A stretch of DNA of 64,000 nucleotides from Marinobacter antarcticus (lineage in GTDB: Bacteria; Pseudomonadota; Gammaproteobacteria; Pseudomonadales; Oleiphilaceae), in the NCBI RefSeq assembly GCF_900142385.1, contig NZ_FRAQ01000001.1, positions 1,674,001 to 1,738,000 of the forward strand, given 5' to 3'. The notes below the pieces were generated by a model. The model had not been told where the DNA came from, did not search any database, and was given only the letters and a program-made list of their open reading frames with translations. Made by a program: the position numbers and the translations under genes. Of the stretch, positions 10,331-18,156 are shown in pieces. Within the stretch, counting starts at the first letter, position 1; every line of letters starts with the position of its first letter.

Positions 10331-10709
10331 CGCTGGCGGGATCCTCTTGTTGAGCGGGCGCATCGGGCTGAGGTATTGCCGCCGGCGCAGTGGGAGAGGG
10401 CCGGTAACAGCGTACGCCCCGGTTTTTGTAATCCACCAGGATGCCACGGAAGGACGAGTCCACATCCGCAGCGACGGCCAGATAGCCGTTTTCACAGGTC
10501 GCGTGGAGCTCGGAGGCCTTGGGTGACATGCGGAAGGTCTCGCCCGGCGTTACATGGATCGCCTGGAAGTCGCCGACCGGCACATGATCCTTGTTATCTG
10601 AATGTTTGATGCTTCCGCTGACCTCCAGTACCAGTACGGTACCAATGATGGTGGCCAGGGCGGTCACAAACAGGCTGCGGATGGTGTAACGGGACTCGTT
10701 CTGGCTCAT
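10323..10709 (-). CDS. Small membrane-anchored protein of unknown function upstream of cmoA
   Basis: I do not recognise this 128-residue protein. One N-terminal membrane helix (about residues 11-29) is followed by a periplasm-type domain of about 75 residues with two cysteines (in ATCENGYL and GVRCYRP). The tail (about 105-128) is rich in Pro, Ala, Gln and acidic residues. The cysteines could form a disulfide outside the cytoplasm. Its stop overlaps the cmoA start by 8 nt, so it is probably co-expressed with cmoA-cmoB, but nothing in it suggests tRNA modification. The reading frame looks real from the spacing and the operon-like overlap. Confidence 0.65.
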   Translation of the reverse strand: MSQNESRYTIRSLFVTALATIIGTVLVLEVSGSIKHSDNKDHVPVGDFQAIHVTPGETFRMSPKASELHATCENGYLAVAADVDSSFRGILVDYKNRGVRCYRPSPTAPAAIPQPDAPAQQEDPASDE

Positions 10710-10739
10710 GCCTACCTCATTTTGAACGTGAATGAATGA

Positions 10740-11738
10740 TCAATATTGACCGGGGAGTGTAATAGACGGCGCTTGCAGAGCGGCCAGCTGTTCTCTCAGT
10801 GATAACACCTGATCTGACCAGAATCTGGGCTGAGCGAACCATGGGAAAAAGCGCGGAAATGCAGGATCATCCCAGCGCTTTGCAAGCCAGGCGCAGTGGC
10901 TGATCTGCCGGTAACAGCGCAAAGGCTCGATCAGGTGTCTCTCGCGGCGATTATAATCCCGGAACATTTCATAGCCTTCCAGTAATTCACCGAGCTGTGC
11001 CCCACGTTCGTGATCGTCGCCGTTCAGTAACAACCACATGTCCTGAATGGCAGGGCCTGAACGGCAGTCGTCCAGATCCACAAAAAGCATCTGCTCATCG
11101 CGGCATAAAATATTACCGGCGTGACAATCTCCGTGCAGTCGCAGCGTTTCAACGGTGCCGGCATCTTCCATGCGGGCACGGCAGTGGGTTAGCAGGTCTG
11201 GAATCAGGCTGTCCCAGGCTGGTCGAAGGTCCTTCGGGATCCAGTCTCCCTCAAGTAAAAGATGGTTGCTCGCTTCAATGCCATCCAGAGGCGACAGGGC
11301 CACGCGATGTTGAAAAGGCTTCCGGGTACCAATGTTGTGAATCTGGCCGAGCCATTGTCCGAGTCGATACAGGGTGTCGGTAATGCTTGTGTCAGGCGCC
11401 TGGCCGCCACGCTGGTTAAAGACAGCAAACATAAACTCACCATGCTTTCCGAGCGTGTCGCCGGATGGCATTTCAAGGGGCGCTACCACCGGAATATCGG
11501 CTTCCAGCAGCTCCCGGGTAAACTCATGTTCTTCTCGCACCTGCTCTTCGGTCCAGCGACCGGGGCGGTAGAACTTGGCGACCACCGGAGGGCCTTCGTC
11601 CAGCCCTATCTGGTACACGCGATTTTCATAACTGTTCAGAGCAAAAAGGCGCCCACTGACTGCGAAGCCGGCTTCTTCCATGGCATCCAGAAGTGTGTCC
11701 GGAGTCAGGGCATCGTATGGATGGGCTGAGACGTTCAT
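10740..11738 (-). CDS. srkA: Stress response Ser/Thr kinase SrkA (YihE family)
   Basis: An aminoglycoside-phosphotransferase-fold protein kinase that in E. coli counters stress-induced death. The start at 11738 (MNVSAHPYDAL) aligns with the E. coli N terminus; a TTG at 11774 in the same frame is less likely. The motifs LNSYENRVYQ (nucleotide binding), HGDCHAGNIL (catalytic Asp and Asn) and FVDLDDCRSGP (metal-binding Asp) are all present. The length of 332 residues compares with about 328 in E. coli. It is divergent from the FAD oxidoreductase gene at 11912; no strong ribosome binding site is visible. Confidence 0.92.
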   Translation of the reverse strand: MNVSAHPYDALTPDTLLDAMEEAGFAVSGRLFALNSYENRVYQIGLDEGPPVVAKFYRPGRWTEEQVREEHEFTRELLEADIPVVAPLEMPSGDTLGKHGEFMFAVFNQRGGQAPDTSITDTLYRLGQWLGQIHNIGTRKPFQHRVALSPLDGIEASNHLLLEGDWIPKDLRPAWDSLIPDLLTHCRARMEDAGTVETLRLHGDCHAGNILCRDEQMLFVDLDDCRSGPAIQDMWLLLNGDDHERGAQLGELLEGYEMFRDYNRRERHLIEPLRCYRQISHCAWLAKRWDDPAFPRFFPWFAQPRFWSDQVLSLREQLAALQAPSITLPGQY

Positions 11739-11911
11739 CATAAAGCGAAGCCAAGCTGGTAAATTTGGGCTCAAGTATACCTGCTTGCCAGTGCTCCCGT
11801 AATACGGGTCCGGGATGTTTCCATGGGTTCCTGCATGCGCAGGATTGGGTTAACGTAAGCCCCTTTGTTTTCCGTTTACCGGAAACGCTCAGCCGGCAGC
11901 AGGTTTATCTC

Positions 11912-13021
11912 GTGACAAGTGATTTTCTCGAATTGGACACCGCTGTTATCGGAGCCGGTGTTGTGGGGCTTGCGGTTGGCCGGGCCCTCGCTCGGACAGG
12001 CCGTGACGTGATTGTTCTGGAAGCCGGAGATCGCTTTGGCGAAGGTATCTCGTCACGAAACAGCGAGGTGATCCATGCCGGGATCTATTATCCGCAGAAC
12101 TCACTGAAAGCCCGCCTTTGCGTGAAGGGCCGCAAGCAATTATACGACTACTGCGAAAGCCACAAGGTAGGGTATCGAAAGTGCGGCAAGTGGATTATTG
12201 CCACCAGTGAAGCGCAAAGCCGGTTGCTTGAAGGAATTCAGTCGCACGCTGCGGCAAATGATATCGCTCTGGCTCTGATGGATGGTGAGACCGTCGCCCG
12301 GCAGTTGCCGGAAGTCCGCGTTAGCGCAGGGCTCTGGTCGCCGGAAACCGGCATTCTGGATACTCATGGTCTTATGCTTGCGTTACTGGGTGAACTGGAG
12401 GATGCGGGTGGTTCGCTCGTATTACGCTCACCGGTCGAACGCGTGGAATCAGCGGGCGGCTGCCACCTGATTCAGATCGCCGGCGCTATGCCGTGCACGC
12501 TCAAGGTCCGGAATCTTGTCAATGCGGCCGGGTTAGGTGCGGTTCCGCTGGCCCGGAACTGGGTGGGTATTCCTGATGAGCAGAAACCAGCCCAATGGTT
12601 CGCCCGGGGTGTCTATTTCAGTTATAGCGGTCGTCATCCGTTCAGCAACCTGATCTATCCGGTTCCCGAGCCGGGTGGCTTGGGTGTTCACCTTACTCTT
12701 GATCTCGCCGGCCAGGCACGCTTTGGCCCGGACGTAGAGTGGATCAAGCGGGAGGATTATGCGGTTGATCCCGAGCGGGTGCGTGCCTTTGCGGTTGGTA
12801 TCAGGCAGTGGTGGCCCGGCCTTGAGGTCGAGCGCCTCCAGCCGGCCTATGCAGGCATCCGGCCGAAGTTGAAAGATGCGGAAGGCGGTTTTTTTGATTT
12901 CCGGGTCGATGGTCCCGAGGAGCACGGTGTTCCGGGGCTGGTAAACCTTTTTGGTATTGAATCTCCGGGGCTGACATCCTGTCTGGCAATTGCCGATCTG
13001 GTGAAGAACAAGCTGGCATAG
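11912..13021 (+). CDS. FAD-dependent oxidoreductase, L-2-hydroxyglutarate dehydrogenase-like
   Basis: A DAO-fold flavoprotein with the dinucleotide motif GAGVVG at residues 14-19 and an acidic FAD ribose contact in VIVLEAGDRFGEG. The segment SSRNSEVIHAGIYYP is typical of the L-2-hydroxyglutarate oxidase/dehydrogenase (LhgO, L2HGDH) branch. The likely reaction is oxidation of L-2-hydroxyglutarate or a similar 2-hydroxyacid, but the substrate is not proven. The GTG at 11912 was chosen because the Rossmann strand follows directly and the long frame to 11765 would overlap the divergent srkA. The length is 369 residues. It ends 11 nt before the convergent comF stop. Confidence 0.85.
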   Translation: MTSDFLELDTAVIGAGVVGLAVGRALARTGRDVIVLEAGDRFGEGISSRNSEVIHAGIYYPQNSLKARLCVKGRKQLYDYCESHKVGYRKCGKWIIATSEAQSRLLEGIQSHAAANDIALALMDGETVARQLPEVRVSAGLWSPETGILDTHGLMLALLGELEDAGGSLVLRSPVERVESAGGCHLIQIAGAMPCTLKVRNLVNAAGLGAVPLARNWVGIPDEQKPAQWFARGVYFSYSGRHPFSNLIYPVPEPGGLGVHLTLDLAGQARFGPDVEWIKREDYAVDPERVRAFAVGIRQWWPGLEVERLQPAYAGIRPKLKDAEGGFFDFRVDGPEEHGVPGLVNLFGIESPGLTSCLAIADLVKNKLA

Positions 13022-13032
13022 GTCAGATCAGG

Positions 13033-13776
13033 TTAGCCTGGTGTCCGCGCCAGTGCCCAAACCTGAATCTCCTGTGCGCCTGCCTCCCTTAACGCCGACG
13101 CAAGCAACCGCATCGTAGCGCCGGTTGTTACCACATCGTCCACGATGGCGACCCTTTCTGGCACCGCCGCGCAGACCTTAAAAACGCCACGAAGATTTGC
13201 CAGTCTTGCCTCTCTGCTCAGTCCTCGTTGGGACTGAACCTTGCGTATCCGGCGAACCACGCCAGCGTCAACCGGAATGCTCAGTGCCTGGCCCAGGCTT
13301 TCTGCAATATCCCTGGCCTGATTGAAGCCGCGTTTACGACGGCGAGCGGGGAGCATGGGTGAGGGAATCAGTATGTCCGGCTTGGCATCACTGCAGCCCT
13401 CGAAAGCGGATTGCAGGTAGTCCGAGAAGCCTGTGACAAGTGGTCGGGCAAATTTCCGCTGGCCGTTGTATTTGTAGCGGCTGATCATGCTGTCGACCGG
13501 ATACTGGTAGCGCCAGGGTATTAGAGAGCGATCGAACGGCGGCGGTGATGTCAGGCAGTCACCACAAAGTAAGTCAGCTCCAGAGAACGCGAGCGGCAGG
13601 GCGCAGCAGTGGCAGTGCCATCGGTTAACCGGAAGGTCGGCCTCGCAAGAACAGCATAAGCCGTTAACAGAAGTGGAGGAAAGGCAGCCGACGCACAGGC
13701 CTTTGATGTTTTCTCTGTCAACCAATAATGATTTTAAGGTTGACAGCCGGTTCAGTCCCTTTATCATCTGATTCAT
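13033..13776 (-). CDS. comF: ComF family phosphoribosyltransferase-like protein
   Basis: Relative of ComFC/GntX, linked to handling of incoming DNA and to natural transformation in several species. The N-terminal zinc-binding region has Cys pairs (CVGC, CCSC, CHCC, CGDC). The C-terminal phosphoribosyltransferase-type domain has the PRPP loop VAIVDDVVTTGATM. The motifs RRRKRGFNQA and the following region are standard for the family. The start is uncertain: 13776 (used) or 13767. The longer frame to 13833 would run into bioB, which starts divergently at 13818. The bioB promoter overlaps the first codons of this gene. Confidence 0.88.
   Translation of the reverse strand: MNQMIKGLNRLSTLKSLLVDRENIKGLCVGCLSSTSVNGLCCSCEADLPVNRWHCHCCALPLAFSGADLLCGDCLTSPPPFDRSLIPWRYQYPVDSMISRYKYNGQRKFARPLVTGFSDYLQSAFEGCSDAKPDILIPSPMLPARRRKRGFNQARDIAESLGQALSIPVDAGVVRRIRKVQSQRGLSREARLANLRGVFKVCAAVPERVAIVDDVVTTGATMRLLASALREAGAQEIQVWALARTPG
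13740..13767 (+). promoter_or_regulatory. Probable sigma-70 promoter of the biotin operon
   Basis: TTGACA at 13740-13745 and TATCAT at 13762-13767 are separated by 16 bp, a near-consensus pair. Transcription would begin about 13774, just before the BirA-like operator and about 45 nt before the bioB ATG. The promoter lies inside the 5' end of the divergent comF reading frame. Confidence 0.6.
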
Positions 13777-13808
13777 CCGTAAACCCAGATACCGAAAAAG
13801 GTTAACAG
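13777..13808 (+). promoter_or_regulatory. BirA-box-like operator upstream of bioB
   Basis: CCGTAAACC (13777-13785) and GGTTAACAG (13800-13808) are separated by 14 bp. The known gammaproteobacterial BirA box is TTGTAAACC-N14/15-GGTTTACAA, so each half matches 7 of 9 positions with correct spacing. The site begins just after the predicted transcription start, where bound BirA-biotinyl-AMP would block transcription. Confidence 0.65.
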
Positions 13809-13817
13809 GACTTCTGT

Positions 13818-14876
13818 ATGACTGCCACAGCAATACGCCACGACTGGACGCTCCAGGAAGCTCGGTTACTTTTTGAGCTTCCTTTCAATGATCTGATGTT
13901 CCGCGCCCAGTCGGTGCACCGACAGCATTTTGACCCAAACGAGGTGCAGATCAGCACCTTACTGTCGATCAAAACCGGAGCCTGTCCGGAGGACTGCAAA
14001 TACTGCCCCCAGAGCGGTCATTACAATACCGGTCTGGAAAAGGAGAAACTGCTGGCGATCGAGACAGTCGTTGCGGAAGCCCGCGCCGCCAGGGAAAAAG
14101 GTGCGTCGCGCTTTTGCATGGGCGCTGCTTGGCGAAGCCCGGCTGCGAAGGATATGCCCTATGTGCTGGACATGGTTCGACAGGTGAAGTCTCTGGGCCT
14201 GGAGACCTGCATGACGTTGGGTATGCTGAAGCCGGAGCAAGCCGGAGAGCTGGCAGAAGCCGGGCTGGATTACTACAACCACAATCTTGATACTTCCGAA
14301 AAATATTACAGCCACATTATTACCACACGTACCTATCAGGATCGGCTGGATACGCTTGATAATGTGCGTAATTCGGGCATGAAAGTTTGCTGTGGCGGCA
14401 TTATGGGTATGGGCGAGGATGAAGATGATCGGATCGGACTTCTGACTCAGCTGGCAAATCTGCCGCATCACCCTGAAAGTGTGCCGGTAAATATGCTGGT
14501 GAAGGTGAAAGGGACGCCCATGGAACACGTGGAGGATCTGGATCCGTTTGAGTTTGTCCGCGTTCTTGCAGTCGCCCGAATCATGATGCCGGCTTCTCAC
14601 GTGCGCCTGTCCGCAGGGCGGGAAATGATGAATGAGCAAATGCAGGCGTTGTGTTTCCTGGCAGGTGCGAATTCCATTTTCTATGGCGAGAAGCTTCTGA
14701 CGACGGCGAATCCGGAGGCGGATGCGGATATGGCTTTGTTCCGTCGCCTGGGTATCCGGCCGGAGCAGCGGGAACAGTGTGCATCTGAGGCGCAGGAGGA
14801 AGAGGCGATTGCCGGGGCGCTGGAGCATGAGGCGACTCGTCACATGTTTTATGACGCTACTCGGGAATCTGCCTGA
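13818..14876 (+). CDS. bioB: Biotin synthase BioB
   Basis: Radical-SAM enzyme that inserts sulfur into dethiobiotin in the last step of biotin synthesis. The Fe-S cysteines of CPEDCKYC are C56, C60 and C63. The sequence then has the family segments [12 protein letters not shown] and [15 protein letters not shown] [13 protein letters not shown]. The protein is 352 residues. An AACAGGA ribosome binding site precedes the ATG. First gene of the bioB-bioF-bioD cluster, under the BirA-like operator described separately. Confidence 0.98.
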   Translation: MTATAIRHDWTLQEARLLFELPFNDLMFRAQSVHRQHFDPNEVQISTLLSIKTGACPEDCKYCPQSGHYNTGLEKEKLLAIETVVAEARAAREKGASRFCMGAAWRSPAAKDMPYVLDMVRQVKSLGLETCMTLGMLKPEQAGELAEAGLDYYNHNLDTSEKYYSHIITTRTYQDRLDTLDNVRNSGMKVCCGGIMGMGEDEDDRIGLLTQLANLPHHPESVPVNMLVKVKGTPMEHVEDLDPFEFVRVLAVARIMMPASHVRLSAGREMMNEQMQALCFLAGANSIFYGEKLLTTANPEADADMALFRRLGIRPEQREQCASEAQEEEAIAGALEHEATRHMFYDATRESA

Positions 14877-14896
14877 CCTGCATTGGAGCAAACAAC

Positions 14897-16057
14897 GTGC
14901 GGGATTTTGCGTCAGAACTGGAACAACGAAAACAGACCGGGCTCTACCGGACACGTCGGCAGGTTTCAGGTCCTCAGCAGCCGGTGTTAACAGCCGATGG
15001 CAAGCGATTGCTTTCGTTTTGTAGCAATGACTATCTTGGCCTTGCCAATCACCCTGCAAATATTGAAGCACTCCGAAATGCCTTGCCGGAAACGGGGCTG
15101 GGTGGAGCGGCTTCCCATCTTATCTGTGGGCACCATGAGGCGCACCACCTCTTAGAGGAGCGTCTTGCGGCGTTTACCGGACGCAGTTCGGCACTGTTCT
15201 TCTCTACTGGCTACATGGCCAATATGGGTGTGATTTCTGCGCTGGCAGGGCGTGGGGATACGGTTTTTTCAGATCGATTGAACCATGCCTCCATTATTGA
15301 TGGCTGCATCCTGAGTCGGGCGAAGGTTCGCCGTTATGCTCATGGGGATGTGACGTCGCTTGCGGCCATGCTTGCTGAGACTTCAGGTCACAAGCTGGTG
15401 GTTACCGACGGTGTGTTCAGCATGGATGGTGATGTGGCTCCTCTGCGCGAGTTGGCTGAGGTTTGCCGGCAGCACGGTGCCTTGCTGGTGGTGGATGATG
15501 CCCACGGTTTCGGGGTTCTTGGGCCGCATGGGCAGGGGAGCGCAGCGGAGTACGGTTTGTCTGAAGACGATGTGCCGATTCTTATAGGCACATTAGGGAA
15601 GGCTGCGGGTACCAGTGGGGCGTTTGTGGCCGGGTCGGCAGTGCTGATGGATTATCTGGTGCAGAAGGCCCGCACTTACATCTACACCACGGCCATGCCT
15701 CCGGCACTGGCGCTGGCAACCTGCGCCAGTCTTGATCTGATTGAGCATGGCGATGAGCGGCGTTCGCATCTGCATAATCTGATTGAGAGGTTCCGGCATA
15801 AGGCTTCCGCTCTGGGTTATGATCTCATGCCTTCGCGCACGCCCATTCAGCCCATTATGATCGGAAGCAACACACGAGCCCTGGCATTGAGCCACGCGCT
15901 TGAAGAGCACGGATTGCTAGTGACGGCTATCCGGCCTCCCACGGTAGCCGAGGGTGAAGCGCGCTTGCGGGTTACGCTGAGTGCTGCCCATTCACATGAT
16001 GATCTGGATAGTCTTTTGCAGGCTTTGTCGGATTGTCGCTATTTATTGAGATCCTGA
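14897..16057 (+). CDS. bioF: 8-amino-7-oxononanoate synthase BioF
   Basis: PLP enzyme that condenses pimeloyl-thioester with alanine. The PLP lysine is K235 in TLGKAAGTSGAF; the upstream VVDDAHGFG contains the aspartate that contacts the pyridine nitrogen, and the glycine-rich CGHHEAHHLLE segment is near residue 78. GTG start at 14897 with GGAG eight bases before. The length is 386 residues. In E. coli and Pseudomonas bioF is followed by bioC or bioH; here bioD follows after 15 nt. Confidence 0.97.
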   Translation: MRDFASELEQRKQTGLYRTRRQVSGPQQPVLTADGKRLLSFCSNDYLGLANHPANIEALRNALPETGLGGAASHLICGHHEAHHLLEERLAAFTGRSSALFFSTGYMANMGVISALAGRGDTVFSDRLNHASIIDGCILSRAKVRRYAHGDVTSLAAMLAETSGHKLVVTDGVFSMDGDVAPLRELAEVCRQHGALLVVDDAHGFGVLGPHGQGSAAEYGLSEDDVPILIGTLGKAAGTSGAFVAGSAVLMDYLVQKARTYIYTTAMPPALALATCASLDLIEHGDERRSHLHNLIERFRHKASALGYDLMPSRTPIQPIMIGSNTRALALSHALEEHGLLVTAIRPPTVAEGEARLRVTLSAAHSHDDLDSLLQALSDCRYLLRS

Positions 16058-16072
16058 TAACTGTTTGACGCT

Positions 16073-16765
16073 ATGGCTAAAAAAACGTTTTTTGTGACAG
16101 GTACAGATACAGGGGTTGGAAAGACCATGGTATCTGCGGCAATTCTGGAAGCCGCTAAAGCGTCTGGCAAGCGCACGCTGGGTATGAAACCCATTGCTTC
16201 CGGCTGCGAAAGCACGCCAGAGGGGCATCGCAATGAAGATGCACTGGCTCTCCAGCAAGCGGCCACTGAAACGATTGCCTACGATCTTGTGAACCCCGTC
16301 GCGTTGGCGCCGGCCATTGCGCCGCATGTTGCAGCCGCGCAAGCAGGGCGTACCATCTCTGCGGACCGGCTGGTGGGGTTCTGCCGTGGAATGCAAATGC
16401 GCCCGGCGGATCTTTTGCTGATTGAAGGTGCCGGCGGCTGGAGAGTCCCGTTGAATGACCGGGAAACATACTCGGCCGTACCCCGGGAACTCGGTGTGCC
16501 GGTGATTCTTGTGGTTGCTCTCAGGCTCGGGTGTATTAACCAGGCGCTGTTAACAGCGGAGGCTATCCGCAACGATGGATTGGTGCTCGCGGGCTGGGCG
16601 GCTAATCACGCTGAGTCTGTGGCAATGAGCTGTGAACAGGAAACTCTGCGCTATCTTGTAGAGCATCTCCAGGCTCCCTGTCTGGGTGTTATGCCCTGGG
16701 TTGAGGGTGCGAACCCGGAAACCCTGAGCGGTTATCTTGATGTTGAAGTGCTGTTTGAAAATTGA
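16073..16765 (+). CDS. bioD: Dethiobiotin synthetase BioD
   Basis: ATP-dependent closure of the ureido ring of dethiobiotin. P-loop GTDTGVGKT at residues 10-18, KPIASGCE with the substrate-contact lysine at about 39, and EGAGGWRVP further on. The protein is 230 residues. No clear ribosome binding site precedes the ATG, and the gene lies 15 nt after bioF, so re-initiation is likely. It is the last obvious biotin gene of the cluster. Confidence 0.97.
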   Translation: MAKKTFFVTGTDTGVGKTMVSAAILEAAKASGKRTLGMKPIASGCESTPEGHRNEDALALQQAATETIAYDLVNPVALAPAIAPHVAAAQAGRTISADRLVGFCRGMQMRPADLLLIEGAGGWRVPLNDRETYSAVPRELGVPVILVVALRLGCINQALLTAEAIRNDGLVLAGWAANHAESVAMSCEQETLRYLVEHLQAPCLGVMPWVEGANPETLSGYLDVEVLFEN

Positions 16766-16829
16766 ACAACAATGTGGCCTAATGGTTCCAATTAATGGTG
16801 CTATTTAATGGTCACGGGAAGCAGCAGTC

Positions 16830-17075
16830 ATGATCAGTAATACGCTCGCAATTGGCATTCAAGGTATCCAGGACGGCATGTACGGCATGGAGAACGCCGC
16901 CCGCAAAATCGCCCGCGGCGGCGTTGATGGCCCCCAGGGCAGCGCCGCAAACGGGAACAGCCTTATCGAACCGATCGTCGATCTCAAGCTCTATGAGCGT
17001 AGCGTAGAGGCGTCTGCACAGGTGGTGAAAGCTGCTGACGAGACACTCGGCACCCTTTTAGACATTATGGTCTGA
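16830..17075 (+). CDS. Small protein resembling the fused end helices of a flagellar rod protein
   Basis: An 81-residue protein with no assigned function that I can name. Residues 5-28 (LAIGIQGIQDGMYGMENAAR and on) resemble the N-terminal helix of flagellar rod and hook proteins such as FlgC and FlgG. Residues 48-81 (IVDLKLYERSVEASAQVV then KAADETLGTLLDI) resemble their C-terminal helix. A short Gly/Asn/Pro-rich linker replaces the whole central domain. No signal peptide or membrane helix is present. It lies 64 nt after bioD and 11 nt before the HEAAH protein gene. From memory, Pseudomonas aeruginosa also has a small hypothetical gene between bioD and an acyl-CoA dehydrogenase gene, which supports a real conserved gene. 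Confidence 0.8.
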   Translation: MISNTLAIGIQGIQDGMYGMENAARKIARGGVDGPQGSAANGNSLIEPIVDLKLYERSVEASAQVVKAADETLGTLLDIMV

Positions 17076-17086
17076 GTTCTGGTTCC

Positions 17087-17836
17087 ATGAACCCACTTTC
17101 GTCACTCCCTCCCATATCTCCATATAGCTCCTCTCTATATAGTTCCGCAGCCCCGGCTGTTCGTGAGTCGCGCAATACCGGCAACGCGAATGGCGAGCCA
17201 CCTGCGGAAACCGATAGCCGGGCGGTTCGTGCTGCAGATGAGAGCGAAATTGCGGGAGCAAATCGTAAACCCGGTGAATCTGAAGCCTCCAGCAAAGGGG
17301 CAGGCGGACTGGAAGAAGCCGAGCTGAAACAGCTCACAGAGCTCAAAGCCCGGGATCGTGAAGTGCGCGCCCATGAGGCTGCCCACCAGGCAACCGGAGG
17401 TCAACACTCAGGCGCCATGTCATTTACCTATCAGCGAGGCCCGGATGGAGCCCAATACGCGGTAGGTGGCGAAGTGTCTATTGATATCTCCTCTGTTAAT
17501 GGCAATCCGCAGGCAACCATCGAAAAAATGCGAGTGGTTCGTGCAGCTGCGATGGCGCCCGCGGAACCCTCGGGTCAGGATCGTGCCGTTGCATCACAGG
17601 CTATGCAGATCATGCTGCAAGCTCAGTCCGAGCTTGCTTCGGGGCAGGATTCCTCCGGCGCTCAGGTAAAAGCGTCAGTGCGCGATAATGAAGATGGCTC
17701 TCCTGGCTCCCAGGAAAGCGCCTCGGAGCGGCCTTCCAGAGCCGCTCAGCAAGCCAGTAATATCTACCAGGATATCGCTGGCTTCGTGCCAGGATCAACT
17801 TCCGTAGTAGACGGGTTTCTACCCATTTCGGCCTGA
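17087..17836 (+). CDS. SprA-related protein with HEAAH motif, putative metallopeptidase
   Basis: The protein is 249 residues. Residues 1-75 are low-complexity (Ser, Pro, Glu, Ala). The conserved core runs from about 78 (EAELKQLTELKARDREV) to about 190 and contains HEAAH at 96-100, an HExxH zinc-ligand and catalytic Glu pattern, followed by a Gly-rich TYQRGPDGAQYAVGGEV segment. This matches my recollection of the SprA-related family (PF12118). The tail is again disordered. No signal peptide is evident. It follows the rod-like small protein by 11 nt, so the two are probably co-expressed. Peptidase activity is inferred from the motif only. Confidence 0.75.
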   Translation: MNPLSSLPPISPYSSSLYSSAAPAVRESRNTGNANGEPPAETDSRAVRAADESEIAGANRKPGESEASSKGAGGLEEAELKQLTELKARDREVRAHEAAHQATGGQHSGAMSFTYQRGPDGAQYAVGGEVSIDISSVNGNPQATIEKMRVVRAAAMAPAEPSGQDRAVASQAMQIMLQAQSELASGQDSSGAQVKASVRDNEDGSPGSQESASERPSRAAQQASNIYQDIAGFVPGSTSVVDGFLPISA

Positions 17837-18156
17837 TTTGGTAATTTGTTAGCCTGCTAATTGCTCGGGCTCCTGCCGTTTACATCCCATAAATAGCCCA
17901 AAGCGGCTTAGAACCCGGCCAGACGCCATTGATGCGCTCGTGAGTGCGTTTTGAACGCTCCGCTGAAATGTGCGTCGGTGACCAATCTCTACACAAATTG
18001 TGCCTTCGGGTATTGACAATTCTGTGTCTTTAAACGTATGTTTCAAACAAGTGTTTAATTAATGCTGCGGCGCCCAACGTCGCAGTGTCTGAGCAAATCC
18101 AAGGCCACAAGCTGTTATTTCTTTTTCAGCCAAGACCGAAAACCGAGGTGGTTTAC
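17837..18156. other. Intergenic region with promoter and operator signals for the acyl-CoA dehydrogenase gene
   Basis: This 320-nt non-coding gap holds a sigma-70-like promoter and overlapping PsrA-like half-sites at 18013-18057. The first part (17837-18010) shows no further feature I can name, and there is no clear terminator after the HEAAH gene. Confidence 0.6.
18013..18057 (+). promoter_or_regulatory. Promoter with overlapping PsrA-like operators, upstream of the first acyl-CoA dehydrogenase
   Basis: TTGACA (18013-18018) and TATGTT (18037-18042), 18 bp apart, form a plausible promoter. Two overlapping palindromes lie across and after the -10 element: TAAAC-gtat-GTTTC (18031-18044) and CAAAC-aagt-GTTTA (18044-18057). 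They fit the PsrA pattern [G/C]AAAC-N2-4-GTTT[G/C] with one end mismatch each. PsrA is the fatty-acid-sensing TetR repressor of beta-oxidation genes in Pseudomonas. Confidence 0.5.

Noticed and set aside
13959..15071. A 370-codon open frame on the - strand across bioB and bioF
   Set aside because: Antisense shadow of two clear biotin genes; composition (many His, Arg, Gln) is typical of shadow frames.
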